From assembly GCF_021602585.1 (NCBI RefSeq), contig NZ_BQIP01000027.1, positions 1 to 64,000 on the forward strand: 64,000 bases of DNA. The letters are read 5' to 3'. The translations under genes were made by a program, and so were the position numbers. This stretch comes from Pseudomonas faucium. Its GTDB lineage: Bacteria > Pseudomonadota > Gammaproteobacteria > Pseudomonadales > Pseudomonadaceae. The notes beneath the pieces are model-generated. The model was not told the DNA's origin. It saw nothing but the letters and a program-made list of their open reading frames with translations, and searched no databases. Below, in pieces: positions 1 to 8,425 of the stretch; within the stretch, counting starts at the first letter, position 1; the number at the start of each line of letters is the position of its first letter.

Positions 1-649
1 CGCTGGCCTGTTCGTCGACGTAGCGGGTTTCCAGGCGGAAGTCGATGCGGCTCTGCTGGCATTCGATGTTCAGCGAGCAGGCACCGGCCAGGGTCGCGGC
101 CAGTGGCTGGGCGCCGCCCATGCCGCCAAGGCCTGCGGTCAGTACCCACTTGCCCTTGAGGCTGCCGCCGTAGTGCTGGCGGCCGGCCTCGACGAAGGTT
201 TCATAGGTGCCCTGGACGATGCCCTGGCTGCCGATGTAGATCCAGCTGCCGGCGGTCATCTGGCCGTACATGGCCAGGCCCTTGGCATCCAGTTCGTTGA
301 AGTGTTCCCAGTTGGCCCAGTGCGGCACCAGGTTGGAGTTGGCGATCAGCACGCGCGGGGCGTTGGCGTGGGTCTTGAACACGCCGACCGGCTTGCCCGA
401 CTGCACCAGCAGGGTTTCGTCGTCGTTGAGGTTAGTCAGGCTCTCGACGATCTTGTCGTAGCAGGCCCAGTTGCGCGCGGCGCGGCCGATGCCGCCGTAC
501 ACCACCAGTTCCTTGGGGTTTTCGGCGACCTGCGGGTCGAGGTTGTTCATCAGCATGCGCAGCGGCGCTTCGGTCAGCCAGCTTTTGGCCGTCAGCTTGT
601 TGCCACGCGGGGCGCGGATTTCGGTGTCACGGAATCGGGAAGCTTTCAT
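1..649 (-). CDS. hutU: Urocanate hydratase, N-terminal part (runs off the window)
   Basis: Second step of histidine breakdown: urocanate plus water gives imidazolone propionate in the cytoplasm, with tightly bound NAD. The reverse strand reads from an ATG at 649 ([16 protein letters not shown]) without a stop to base 1, giving about 216 of the usual ~555 residues. A glycine-rich GLGGMGGAQ stretch near residue 175 is the urocanase NAD-binding loop. The start has a purine-rich leader (aaggaaaccgcc). HutC-type palindromes lie 50-85 bases upstream and the repressor gene hutC lies behind it on the same strand, so histidine/urocanate induction is expected. The remaining hut genes should lie beyond base 1. 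Confidence 0.95.
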   Translation of the reverse strand, partial: MKASRFRDTEIRAPRGNKLTAKSWLTEAPLRMLMNNLDPQVAENPKELVVYGGIGRAARNWACYDKIVESLTNLNDDETLLVQSGKPVGVFKTHANAPRVLIANSNLVPHWANWEHFNELDAKGLAMYGQMTAGSWIYIGSQGIVQGTYETFVEAGRQHYGGSLKGKWVLTAGLGGMGGAQPLAATLAGACSLNIECQQSRIDFRLETRYVDEQAS

Positions 650-697
650 GGCGGTTTCCTTCTTATGAATGCAGTGCAGAGGTGGGCGTTGTTAAGT

Positions 698-734
698 CTT
701 ATACATACAAGCATATATCAACCTGTATATACAA
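698..734. promoter_or_regulatory. Two HutC-type operator palindromes upstream of hutU
   Basis: 698-711 reads cttatacatacaag and 723-734 reads ctgtatatacaa. Both resemble the CTGTATATACAG-type palindrome known for pseudomonad HutC. They lie 50-85 bases upstream of the hutU ATG, where a repressor would block the promoter. HutC is encoded immediately upstream. Confidence 0.7.
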
Positions 735-918
735 CATGGAGCGCGCCAACGTGCCTGATGCCAGGTGAAAGGTTTCATCTGCGTCGGGATAAAAAAGAAT
801 TGGCTTTGTTTTCAGTGGCTTGCGACTGATTGGAGAGCGGTCAAAGAGAGGGGTGAGCGGGGTTTGACGACGGAAGGTCAAAAAAAATTTTGATCGATGC
901 CTAGCGCGATGCGCACGC

Positions 919-946
919 GGTCATCGACGAAGCTCAGTCGATGACC
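919..946 (-). terminator. Hairpin after hutC
   Basis: A perfect 10-bp inverted repeat (ggtcatcgac / gtcgatgacc, 8-nt loop) sits about 20 bases past the hutC stop. The T-run in the minus direction begins only about 22 bases further on, so it may be a weak terminator or a processing hairpin. Confidence 0.4.
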
Positions 947-965
947 CTGCCGGAGGATAGTGCGG

Positions 966-1715
966 TTACTGGCCGAAACGGCCCTCCAAGCGGTAGCGCG
1001 AGCCTGGATAGATCAGCCGAGCGCAGCCAACTTGCCTTTTACCCGACCAGCTGCGACGCCGGATGAGAAGACAAGGGTCGGTGCGTTTGATGTGCAGCAG
1101 TTTGCACTCCGCGGGTGTTGCCTGGATGGCCTCCACCATGTGCTCGGCTTCGGTCAGCGGCGCGAGCTGGATCAGGTAGGCAAACGGCGTGATACGGGTG
1201 AAATCCTGCTTGAGATAATCGGGGGCGATGTCGGCATTGACGAAGCGTTCCTCGATTTGCACGGGAATTTCGTTTTCGTAGTGCACCAGCACCGAGTGGA
1301 ACAGGTTCTCGACCTCATCCAGGGAGAACAGCAGCGAAGCGGGGAGCGGCTCTGCAAGCGCCTCGAGCCGGACCACTTCGCTGCGATGCAGGTGTCCGCG
1401 CTTGGTGATTTCCTCGGCGATGTCGTGAATCTGAAACAGTGCGGCATGCCCTTTGACCTCTGCCACGAAAGTGCCTACGCCTTGCAGGCGCACCAGCACG
1501 CCTTCGATGGTGAGTTCGCGCAAGGCCCGGTTGATGGTCATCCGGCTGACGCCCAGCTGGTTGAAGAGCTCACTCTCGGAGGGCAGCTTGAAGTTGGGGC
1601 CCCAGACGCCGGTGCGGATCTGTTGAAGGATGATGTCTTTGACTCTTGCATAAAGCGGGGCGGGGCTTTCTAGGGCAAATGCGGCCAAAGATGCACGATC
1701 GTCAGGTTGGGGCAC
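966..1715 (-). CDS. hutC: Histidine utilisation repressor, GntR/HutC family
   Basis: A 249-residue transcriptional repressor of the histidine-utilisation genes, released by urocanate. The N-terminal winged helix (about residues 18-85, with LPSESELFNQLGVSRMTINR) is a GntR DNA-binding domain. The rest is a UTRA ligand domain ending in the HutC-typical GSRYRLEGRF. The length equals the usual ~248. It lies on the same strand as hutU, 316 bases upstream, with HutC-like palindromes between them. Many pseudomonads have hutF divergent to hutC; here the neighbour is an unrelated YdeI-like gene. Confidence 0.95.
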   Translation of the reverse strand: MPQPDDRASLAAFALESPAPLYARVKDIILQQIRTGVWGPNFKLPSESELFNQLGVSRMTINRALRELTIEGVLVRLQGVGTFVAEVKGHAALFQIHDIAEEITKRGHLHRSEVVRLEALAEPLPASLLFSLDEVENLFHSVLVHYENEIPVQIEERFVNADIAPDYLKQDFTRITPFAYLIQLAPLTEAEHMVEAIQATPAECKLLHIKRTDPCLLIRRRSWSGKRQVGCARLIYPGSRYRLEGRFGQ

Positions 1716-1827
1716 TGTTTTTTCCTGGTGAGAGGGAGTGACTAGCGAAGCAGTTTAACCTTTACTTCAGGTTCCTCGCCATGGCGGGCAAACCCCTGAA
1801 CGTAGCGTCGTGATAGGAGGCGTTGCA

Positions 1828-2385
1828 ATGCCAGCAACCGATGCGACATCCCGCTTCGAAGCAACGCTTCGTCGCCCGGCAAAGCCCGGCGACGATTCCT
1901 CGTGGGCGTTCGTGGTACTGCCAAAAGAGGCCAGTGCAAAACTGCCGAGGCGTGGAAGGACGAGCGTCGAAGGCACGATCAACGGGCGCCCGTTTCAGGC
2001 AACCCTGGAGCCGGATGGTCAACTGAGCCATTGGCTGCGGATCAGTGCGGCATTGCTCGAAGCGGCACAGGCAGCCATCGGGGATACCGTCACAGTGGAG
2101 TTGGCGCCTGCGGAGCAGGAGCTCGAACCTGATATCCCGGCAGATTTTCAAAAGGCCCTGACAGCCACGCCTGAGGCCCATCGGGTTTGGAACAGTACGA
2201 CCACCCTCGCACGGGTGGACTGGATTCATTGGATGACATCGGCCAAGCAATCCGCGACGCGCGCAAAGCGCATTGCGGATGCATGCGACATGCTTGCATC
2301 CGGCAAGAAGCACGTTTGCTGTTTTGACTCGTCGGGCTATTACAGCAAGGCGTTTCGTGCGCCTGAGGCGGAAGATGACGCCTAG
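1828..2385 (+). CDS. YdeI/OmpD-associated family protein with DUF1905 domain
   Basis: A 185-residue protein. The N-terminal half (about residues 10-95, SRFEATLRRP...WAFVVLP) matches the DUF1905 beta-barrel domain. The C-terminal part (DFQKALTATPEAHRVWNSTT...IHWMTSAKQSATRAKRI) matches the YdeI/OmpD-associated domain, sometimes annotated as bacteriocin-protection. The ATG at 1828 is preferred over 1810 because aggagg lies at 1815-1820. It is divergent from hutC and followed by a REP element. The biochemical function is unknown. Confidence 0.8.
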   Translation: MPATDATSRFEATLRRPAKPGDDSSWAFVVLPKEASAKLPRRGRTSVEGTINGRPFQATLEPDGQLSHWLRISAALLEAAQAAIGDTVTVELAPAEQELEPDIPADFQKALTATPEAHRVWNSTTTLARVDWIHWMTSAKQSATRAKRIADACDMLASGKKHVCCFDSSGYYSKAFRAPEAEDDA

Positions 2386-2404
2386 GGGCGGTCCCAGTGG
2401 ATGG

Positions 2405-2446
2405 CACCGGCTGCGCCGGTGTTCGCGGGGCAAGCCCGCTCCCACA
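2405..2446. repeat. REP element (P. putida type)
   Basis: The stretch caccggctgcgccggtgttcg followed by cggggcaagcccgctcccaca has the imperfect palindrome and the cgcgggg-aa-cccgctccca core typical of extragenic palindromes in the P. putida group. It lies between the ends of two convergent genes. Confidence 0.75.
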
Positions 2447-2484
2447 AGAAAGAAAGTAGATAGTGCCAGCTTTTGGGGGTTGGG

Positions 2485-2973
2485 CTAGCTTCTTGCTGCG
2501 AAGCGCAAGGTCAGTGGCAGTACCAGCATCCAGATTGGCGCGAGGATGAGCCCGGTAAGCAAAGGTCCTAATGGCAACTCGATGCCCGCCACCCTGGCTC
2601 CGGCGAGGTAGGCCAAGGGGCCGCCCAGCAGGCCCAGCAACGCGGCGCGCCAGAGCGGTCGGCCGGCCCAGGCCAGGCTGTGGCGCAAGCCGCTGGCCAG
2701 CACCAGCCACAGCAATGCCAGCCACAACGGCAAGGGCCCGTGTGCGAAGCGAAACACCCCCAACAGGCCCAGCACGCTGTCGAGCAGGCAGCCGGCCAGG
2801 GCCACCCACAGCAAAACCCGCACCTCACTGCGCAGGCTCGGGCACAGGCACAGGTGCACCACCAGCCCCGCCAGCACCAGCCACAGCAGCCACGGCTGCC
2901 GCGCGCCCAGCACGCAGGCCCACCAGCCGGCCTGCAGCCACAGGGCATTGCCCAGCAGCCAGCCGCGGGCCAT
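2485..2973 (-). CDS. DUF2878 family membrane protein
   Basis: A 162-residue, very hydrophobic protein (starts MARGWLLGNALW) with about five transmembrane segments and many Leu/Trp/Ala residues, matching the DUF2878 family. The ATG at 2973 lies 2 bases past the stop of the Cfa-like gene, so it is the last gene of the operon starting near 7444. An in-frame upstream extension to 3090 lies inside the methyltransferase gene and is rejected. DUF2878 genes commonly accompany this cfa/DUF1365/FAD cluster; the role is unknown. Confidence 0.75.
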   Translation of the reverse strand: MARGWLLGNALWLQAGWWACVLGARQPWLLWLVLAGLVVHLCLCPSLRSEVRVLLWVALAGCLLDSVLGLLGVFRFAHGPLPLWLALLWLVLASGLRHSLAWAGRPLWRAALLGLLGGPLAYLAGARVAGIELPLGPLLTGLILAPIWMLVLPLTLRFAARS

Positions 2974-2975
2974 GT

Positions 2976-4235
2976 TCAGGCGCCTGGCAGGGGCGCCCGG
3001 CGCGCCAGGGGCGCGGCCCAGAGCATCTGCGCCACGCCGATGGTGCGCTCCTCGAAACCGCCCTGGCAGTAGCACAGGTAGAACTCCCACAAGCGCTGGA
3101 AGGTTTCGTCATAGCCCAGCGCCGTGAGCTCCGAGCGCGCCAGGCGCAGGTTGTCGCGCCAGTGGCGCAGGGTGCGGCTGTAGTCCTGGCCGAAATCTTC
3201 CAGGTGCACCAGGTTCAGCGCGGTCTGGCGGCTGGCGGTGTCGAGCAGCACGCTTAACGAGGGCAGGGCGCCACCGGGGAAGATGTAGCGCTGGATGAAG
3301 TCGACCGAGCGCCGGGCCTGGGCGTAGCGCTGGTCGCGGATGGTGATGGCCTGCAGCAGCATCAGGCCGTCGTCCTTGAGCAGCGCCGCGCACTGGCGGA
3401 AGAAGGCCGGCAGGTAGCGGTGGCCGACGGCTTCGATCATCTCGATCGACACCAGCTTGTCGAAGCGCCCGCACAGGTCGCGGTAGTCCTCCAGCAGCAC
3501 CGTGACCCGCTGCTCCAGGCCCAGGGCCTTGACCCGTTGCAAGGTGTAGGTGTGTTGCGCGGCGGAAAGGGTGGTGGTGGTGACCTGGCAACCGTATTCC
3601 AGGGCGGCGTGGATGGCCAGGCTGCCCCAGCCGCTGCCGATTTCCAGCAGGTGCTCATCAGGCTTGAGCTCGAGCTGCTGGCAGATGCGCTCAAGCTTGC
3701 GCCGCTGGGCCTGCTCCAAGGTTTGCCCGGGGCTGTCGAAGCGTGCGGCGGAGTACATCATGCTGGGGTCGAGCAGGCGTTCGAACAGCGCATTGCCCAG
3801 GTCGTAGTGGGCCAGGATATTGCGCCGCGCGCCGTGCCGGCTGTTGCGGTTGAGCCGGTGCAGCAGGCGCAGCGGCGGGCGCGCCAGGCGAGCCAGGCCG
3901 CCCTCCATGGCGTCGAGCACCTCCAGGTTGGCGACGAACAGGCGCGTGACGGCGGCAAGGTCGGGGCTGCGCCAGTAGCCGTGGATGTAGCCTTCGCCGG
4001 CGCCGATCGAGCCGTTGCCGGCGACCAGCCCCCAGGCGGCGTTGTCGAGGATCTCCACTTCCGCGTACAGCGGGCTTGCGACGTCGCCGAAGGTCCATTG
4101 CTGGCCCTGGCTGATCAAGCGCAGGTGGCCGTGGCGCAAGCGGCGCAGCTGCGCCAGCACGGCGTGCCGGGCCAGGCCGCCGAGCAGGGGCGCGAGGCCG
4201 GCCGATTTGCTAATGCTCAAGGTCGGTGCGGGCAT
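2976..4235 (-). CDS. Cyclopropane-fatty-acyl-phospholipid synthase family methyltransferase
   Basis: A 419-residue SAM-dependent methyltransferase that probably adds a methyl or methylene to unsaturated acyl chains of membrane phospholipids. The N-terminal part is the lipid-handling domain typical of Cfa. The SAM motif I (LLEIGSGWGSLAIHAA) lies near residue 195, followed by SIEMIEAVGHRYLP, which holds the Glu and His used in the Cfa active site, and YIFPGG. It overlaps the upstream DUF1365 gene by 26 bases and precedes DUF2878. In this context (DUF1365, FAD oxidoreductase, SDR) it is the divergent Cfa type rather than the housekeeping enzyme, and the exact product is not known. Confidence 0.85.
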   Translation of the reverse strand: MPAPTLSISKSAGLAPLLGGLARHAVLAQLRRLRHGHLRLISQGQQWTFGDVASPLYAEVEILDNAAWGLVAGNGSIGAGEGYIHGYWRSPDLAAVTRLFVANLEVLDAMEGGLARLARPPLRLLHRLNRNSRHGARRNILAHYDLGNALFERLLDPSMMYSAARFDSPGQTLEQAQRRKLERICQQLELKPDEHLLEIGSGWGSLAIHAALEYGCQVTTTTLSAAQHTYTLQRVKALGLEQRVTVLLEDYRDLCGRFDKLVSIEMIEAVGHRYLPAFFRQCAALLKDDGLMLLQAITIRDQRYAQARRSVDFIQRYIFPGGALPSLSVLLDTASRQTALNLVHLEDFGQDYSRTLRHWRDNLRLARSELTALGYDETFQRLWEFYLCYCQGGFEERTIGVAQMLWAAPLARRAPLPGA

Positions 4236-5022
4236 GGTCGTGCTCCTCGCGGGCAGGTTGGCCGAGCGCCAGGTCGTGCTGGCTGGTGAAGTGGTCGTGT
4301 ACGGGGGTGCGCTTGAGCAACAGGCGCAGGGCTTGCCAGTAGATGGCGCTGACGGTGCGCAGGCTCATCCACGGGAACGCCAGCAGGTAACGCTGCAGGC
4401 TGGCACGCGAAAGTGGCTGGCGCTGCAGGGCCAGGTCGGCTTCGAAGCATTTTTGCCCGGCGCGCCAGTTTTCCATGTGGATGCGCACGCGCTGGGCATC
4501 GAGGGCGAAGCGCAGGTGGTAGTCCATGTCCGCTGGCAGGAACGGCGAGACGTGGAAGGCCTTGGCCACGCTCAAGGGCTGGCCCAGCTCGCCCTGCACC
4601 GGCAGCACGTAGTGGAAGCGCTCGCGCCAGGGCGTGTTGCGCACCTCCAGCAGCACGGCGGCAACCTGGCCGTGGCGGTCATGGCAGAAGAACACGCTCA
4701 CCGGGTTGAACGACAGGCCCCAGCTGCGCGGCTGGGTCAGCAGGTGCACGGCGCCTTCGGGCACCTGCCCGGTGGCCTGGCCGACCAGCAGCCGCGCGGC
4801 CTCGGCCAGCGGCATGCCCTGGCGGGTGAGGGCCGGCAGGTAGTCGGTCTGCCGCCAGCACAGCGGCGCCAACCGCGAGCGCCCGAGCCAGCGGCTCAGG
4901 CCTGGCAGTTGCGCTTGCTCGGCGAGGTCCAGGTAGAACATGCCGATGCGGTAGCCAAACGCATGGGGCCTGGGGGCCAGGCGCCGGTGGCTGACCCAGC
5001 CGTGGCAAAGGCTGCTGTTCAC
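4210..5022 (-). CDS. DUF1365 family protein
   Basis: A 270-residue cytoplasmic protein (MNSSLCHGWVSHRRLAPRPHAF...) of the DUF1365 family. The conserved FNPVSVFFCHD and LPVQGELG-type segments are present. The family is almost always found between a Cfa-like methyltransferase and an FAD-dependent amine-oxidase-like protein, as here, and is thought to act with them in lipid modification; no reaction is established. It overlaps the FAD gene by 4 bases and the methyltransferase by 26, indicating translational coupling. Confidence 0.85.
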   Translation of the reverse strand: MNSSLCHGWVSHRRLAPRPHAFGYRIGMFYLDLAEQAQLPGLSRWLGRSRLAPLCWRQTDYLPALTRQGMPLAEAARLLVGQATGQVPEGAVHLLTQPRSWGLSFNPVSVFFCHDRHGQVAAVLLEVRNTPWRERFHYVLPVQGELGQPLSVAKAFHVSPFLPADMDYHLRFALDAQRVRIHMENWRAGQKCFEADLALQRQPLSRASLQRYLLAFPWMSLRTVSAIYWQALRLLLKRTPVHDHFTSQHDLALGQPAREEHDHARTDLEH

Positions 5023-6266
5023 AGCTGTTCTCCAAAGTGTTCGGCCACCTTCAGCGCACTGAGCACGCCGTCTTCATGAAAGCCGTTGGCCCAGTAGGCG
5101 CCGCAGTAGTAGCTGTGCAGCGGGCCCTGCAGCTCGGCGTGGCGGGCCTGGGCGGCAACGGCGGCGAGGCTGTACTGCGGGTGCGCGTACTGGAAGCGGG
5201 CCAGCACCTGCTGCGGGTCCACCAACGCGCTCTGGTTGAGGCTGACGCAGAAGGTCACCGGCGCCTCGATGCCCTGCAGGATGTTCATGTTGTAGGTGAG
5301 CGCGGCAGGCGCCTGCGGGCTGCTGCCCAGGCGATAGTTCCAGCTGGCCCAGGCCTTGCGCCGGCGTGGCAGCAGGCGCTGGTCGGTGTGCAGCAGCACC
5401 TCGTTGGCGGCGTAGCGGATGGCACCGAGGATCGCCCGCTCCGCATCGCTGGGCGCCGCCAGCAGGGCCAGGGCCTGGTCGCTGTGGCAGGCGAACACCA
5501 CCTTGTCGAAACGCTCGCTGCCGGCTGCGCTGCTGACCTGCACCCCTTGTGCGTCGCGCTCCACCCGCTGCACTGGGCAGCCCAGCCGGATGCGTTCGGC
5601 GAACGGCTGGCACAACGGCGCCAGGTAAGCCCGCGAGCCGCCTTCGATCACCCGCCATTGCGGGCGCTGGCTGACCGACAGCAGGCCATGGTTGCGGCAG
5701 AAGCGCACGAAGAACTGCAAGGGGAACGCGAGCATGTCGGCCCGTGGCATCGACCAGATCGCCGAGCCCATGGGCACGATGTACTGGTCGATGAAGCGCT
5801 GCCCGTAGCGCTGCTGGTGCAGGTAGGCGCCCAGCGTGGTGTCGCTGGCGATCCGCTGCTGGTCGAGGTCGGCCAGGGCCTGGCGGTTGAAGCGCAGCAC
5901 GTCGCGCAGCATCCCCCAGAAGCCAGGGCGCAGCAGGTTGCGGCGCTGGGCGAACAGGGTGTCCAGGTTGTGGCCGTTGTACTCAAGGCCCGTGGCCGGG
6001 TCATGCACCGAGAAGCTCATTTCGGTCGGCCGGCTGGCCACGCCCAGCTGTTGCAGCAGGCGGATGAAGTGCGGGTAGGTCCAGTCGTTGTAGACGATGA
6101 AGCCGGTGTCCACCGCGTAGGCCTGCCCTTGCCATTGCACATCGACGGTATGGGTATGCCCGCCGAGGCGCGGCTCGGCCTCGTACACCGTGACCGGGTG
6201 GCGGCGTGACAGGAGGTGGGCGCAGGTCAGGCCGGCGATGCCCGTGCCGATGATGGCGATGTGCAT
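5019..6266 (-). CDS. FAD-dependent oxidoreductase, amine oxidase/desaturase-like
   Basis: A 415-residue flavoprotein. The N-terminus has the dinucleotide-binding fold IIGTGIAGLTCAHLL followed by the acidic strand end VYEAEPRLGGHTHTV (residues 3-40). A C-terminal NGFHEDG-type segment closes the flavin site. It belongs to the NAD(P)/FAD proteins that accompany DUF1365 and Cfa-like genes. It probably oxidises or rearranges a lipid or isoprenoid substrate; the substrate is unknown. It lies 6 bases downstream of the SDR gene and overlaps DUF1365 by 4. Confidence 0.85.
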   Translation of the reverse strand: MHIAIIGTGIAGLTCAHLLSRRHPVTVYEAEPRLGGHTHTVDVQWQGQAYAVDTGFIVYNDWTYPHFIRLLQQLGVASRPTEMSFSVHDPATGLEYNGHNLDTLFAQRRNLLRPGFWGMLRDVLRFNRQALADLDQQRIASDTTLGAYLHQQRYGQRFIDQYIVPMGSAIWSMPRADMLAFPLQFFVRFCRNHGLLSVSQRPQWRVIEGGSRAYLAPLCQPFAERIRLGCPVQRVERDAQGVQVSSAAGSERFDKVVFACHSDQALALLAAPSDAERAILGAIRYAANEVLLHTDQRLLPRRRKAWASWNYRLGSSPQAPAALTYNMNILQGIEAPVTFCVSLNQSALVDPQQVLARFQYAHPQYSLAAVAAQARHAELQGPLHSYYCGAYWANGFHEDGVLSALKVAEHFGEQL

Positions 6267-6272
6267 GCTGGG

Positions 6273-7025
6273 CTAACCCTGGGGCTTGCGCGCGATGCGC
6301 CGGCCCAGTGCCAGGCGCCAGGCCGGCGGCAGGGCGCCGAGCAGGCGCAGAAGGCGAGTGAAGCCGCCGGGGAAGGCGATTTCCAGCGGGCGCCGGGGCA
6401 GGCGCGCGAGGATATGCGCGGCGGCGCGTTCGGCGCTCCACAGCTGCGGCATGGGGAAGTCGTTGCGGCGGGTCAGCGGGGTGTCGACGAAACCAGGGCT
6501 GACCAGGGTAACGTCGATGCCTTCGCCGACCAGGTCGATGCGCAGCGATTCCACCAGGTAGCGCAGCGCCGCCTTGGAGGCGCCATAGGCGCCCGCGCGC
6601 GGCAGCGCCAGCCAGCTGACCGAGCTGCCCATCACCACCAGGTGCGGCTGCCGGCCACGGCGCAGCAGGGGCAGGGCGGCGGCCAGGCAATGGCTGGTGC
6701 CGTTGACGTTGGTGCGCATCACTCGCTCGACAAGGGCCGGGTCGAACTGCCCCGGCTCCAGGTACTCGCAGGTGCCGGCGTTGAGCATCACCAGGTCCAG
6801 CGCGCCCCATGCCTGTTCGATCTGTGCGGCAATCTGCGCCACCTGCTCGGGCTGGTCGAGGTCACCCACCGCCAGCAATACCTGGCCCGGAAAGCGCGTG
6901 GCCAATGCTGCCAGGCTGTGTGCCTGGCGAGCGCCCAGGGCGACCTGGTGGCCTTGCTCCAGCAAGCGCAGCGCCAGGGCCGCGCCGATGCCGCTGCTGG
7001 CACCGGTCAGCCAGCAACGGCTCAT
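6273..7025 (-). CDS. Short-chain dehydrogenase/reductase (SDR)
   Basis: A 250-residue classical SDR. It has the cofactor motif TGASSGIG (residues 7-14), an NAG motif (LNAGTCEYL), the active-site Ser (GSSVSWLALP) and YGASK (Tyr-x-x-x-Lys). The start at 7025 (MSRCWLTGASSG) overlaps the stop of the NTF2-like gene by 4 bases; a longer in-frame reading to 7448 runs through that gene and is rejected. The substrate is unknown. The position suggests it works with the FAD oxidoreductase and Cfa-like enzyme. Confidence 0.88.
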   Translation of the reverse strand: MSRCWLTGASSGIGAALALRLLEQGHQVALGARQAHSLAALATRFPGQVLLAVGDLDQPEQVAQIAAQIEQAWGALDLVMLNAGTCEYLEPGQFDPALVERVMRTNVNGTSHCLAAALPLLRRGRQPHLVVMGSSVSWLALPRAGAYGASKAALRYLVESLRIDLVGEGIDVTLVSPGFVDTPLTRRNDFPMPQLWSAERAAAHILARLPRRPLEIAFPGGFTRLLRLLGALPPAWRLALGRRIARKPQG

Positions 7026-7444
7026 GCCAGCCGGCCCTTGAGCCAGCGGATCGCGCCGCCCATCAGCGGGAGATGCTCGTAGAGCAGGGCGCCTGCGTCG
7101 AAGTAGTCCTGGTGAAAATGCACCCGCTCGTGCCAGCGCAGGTGGCTGCAGCCCTGCAGGCTGATCCGCCTGCCGCCGGCCAGGCGCGGGTGGCGGTAGT
7201 GCAGGGTCCAGCGGATGTAGCCGTGGCCGGGCTCCAGTTCGTCGGTGCCCTCGAAGTGGTACTGCACCTCGGACACGTTGGCGTACAGCTGGGCGAAGTA
7301 GGCGCGCAGGGCAGGGAGGCCGTCGATCTGGTGCAAAGGGTCGCGGAAGGCTACATCCGCGCTGTACAGGTCGCCCAGTACCTCGAGATTGTGTGTATCC
7401 AGCGTGGCAAAGCGTTCGACGAAGCGTTGCAGGAAGGCGGACAT
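7022..7444 (-). CDS. NTF2-like/SnoaL-fold protein, first gene of the operon
   Basis: A 140-residue nuclear transport factor 2-like protein (MSAFLQRFVERFATLDTHNLE). This small cone-shaped fold often binds or isomerises hydrophobic molecules. The visible pattern is DLYSADVAFRDPLHQIDG then a HYRHPRL/QGCSHLRW beta sheet. The ATG at 7444 is chosen because the upstream extension to 7552 would pass through the TGTACA regulatory boxes. It leads the six-gene minus-strand operon ending at 2485. The operator pairs place this operon under a LitR/CarH-type regulator. Confidence 0.8.
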   Translation of the reverse strand: MSAFLQRFVERFATLDTHNLEVLGDLYSADVAFRDPLHQIDGLPALRAYFAQLYANVSEVQYHFEGTDELEPGHGYIRWTLHYRHPRLAGGRRISLQGCSHLRWHERVHFHQDYFDAGALLYEHLPLMGGAIRWLKGRLA

Positions 7445-7454
7445 GCACAATACC

Positions 7455-7530
7455 TGTACAAAAGTAAGGTTCTGTACAAGGTATAGTGCAGGTGCCTGGA
7501 TAAATCTATACAGCAGAACTGTTTTGTACA
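7455..7530. promoter_or_regulatory. Two LitR/PplR1-type operator boxes (TGTACA-N12-TGTACA)
   Basis: TGTACA at 7455-7460 and 7473-7478, and TATACA at 7507-7512 with TGTACA at 7525-7530: both pairs have exactly 12 bases between the hexamers. As I recall, this is the T(G/A)TACA-N12-TGTA(C/T)A consensus for the adenosylcobalamin-dependent MerR-family light regulators (class II LitR, PplR1) of P. putida. The boxes lie 11-86 bases upstream of the NTF2-like ATG; the distal box falls inside the end of the LysR gene. No LitR gene is in the window. Confidence 0.7.
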
Positions 7531-8303
7531 ATTTTCTCCTGCAGGACATCACGCAGCTGGATCACCCCTTCGAGCGCCAGCGCCTGGGCTGAGTAGCACA
7601 GGCCGATGCGCCGGCGCAGGTCCAGCTGCGGCAACGCTTCGCTGCGCACTTCGCGGTGTTCGGCGGCAAGCGAGGCCGGCACGATGGCGCTGCCCAGGCC
7701 GGCGGCGACCATCTCCAGGGCCAGGCCGAAGGTCTCGGCTTCGGCCACCGGGCGGCTGTCGTAGAACGGCAGCAGGCGCTGGTGGCTGGGTTGCGCGGGG
7801 CAGGTGACCCAGCGCCTTGCCTCGCCCCCCTGCGGCGACGCCAGCACGAAAGGGTCGCTGTGCAGGGGCAGGAACAGTTCGTCCTCGCAGCGCAGTTCTT
7901 CGCTGGCCAGGCGCGCCGCGCCCGCGCAGCCGGTAACCAGCTGCAGCTGCAGCGCAGGGCTGAGGGTCGCCGCCGCCTGCACCACCTGGCGCAGCACCGC
8001 AGCGCCCACGTCCTGCTCGACGCCGATCTGCAGCGGCGCCTGTTCCCGGTCGTGCTTGAAGCGGGTCAGCAACCGGCCGGCATCGGCCACCATGCGCTGT
8101 GCCTCCGGGTACAGCGCGCGGGCATCCTCGGTCACCTCCACGCCCCTGGCCTGGCGCACGAACAGCGTGGTGCCCAGGGCTTGCTCAAGCGCCTTGATGC
8201 TGCCGGACAGGGCCGGTTGGCTAAGGTGAACGGTGCGCGCGGCGGTGGTGATGTTGCGCGCCTCGAAGACTGCGATGAAGGCGCGAAGCTGACGATAATC
8301 CAT
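7506..8303 (-). CDS. LysR-family transcriptional regulator
   Basis: A 265-residue regulator with an N-terminal helix-turn-helix (residues 1-60, MDYRQLRAFIAVFEARNITTAARTVHLSQPALSG). The substrate-binding domain is slightly short for the family (usually about 295). Its last residues (EKIVQNSSAV) are encoded by the distal TGTACA box, so its 3' end may have been cut back or overwritten at this junction. It is divergent from the SDR gene at 8426, with tacccata repeated at 8306-8313 and 8391-8398 between them, so it probably controls that gene. Confidence 0.8.
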   Translation of the reverse strand: MDYRQLRAFIAVFEARNITTAARTVHLSQPALSGSIKALEQALGTTLFVRQARGVEVTEDARALYPEAQRMVADAGRLLTRFKHDREQAPLQIGVEQDVGAAVLRQVVQAAATLSPALQLQLVTGCAGAARLASEELRCEDELFLPLHSDPFVLASPQGGEARRWVTCPAQPSHQRLLPFYDSRPVAEAETFGLALEMVAAGLGSAIVPASLAAEHREVRSEALPQLDLRRRIGLCYSAQALALEGVIQLRDVLQEKIVQNSSAV

Positions 8304-8425
8304 GGTTTACCCATAAGTGTTGCCGATGGCTGTCAAAAGAATATCCCATTTTTCGTGCCTGGAACTGGCTCCTATACTGCCAGCGCTACCTACCCATAGA
8401 CATTTCGGATAACAGGACGCTTGCC

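Larger units (their letters stand above)
650..965. other. hutC-hutU intergenic region
   Basis: A 316-base gap without a convincing gene. It holds two HutC-like palindromes near hutU (698-711 and 723-734), an A/T-rich stretch around 880-895, and a perfect 10-bp inverted repeat at 919-946 close to the end of hutC. The short ORFs here have no recognisable product. Confidence 0.7.
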
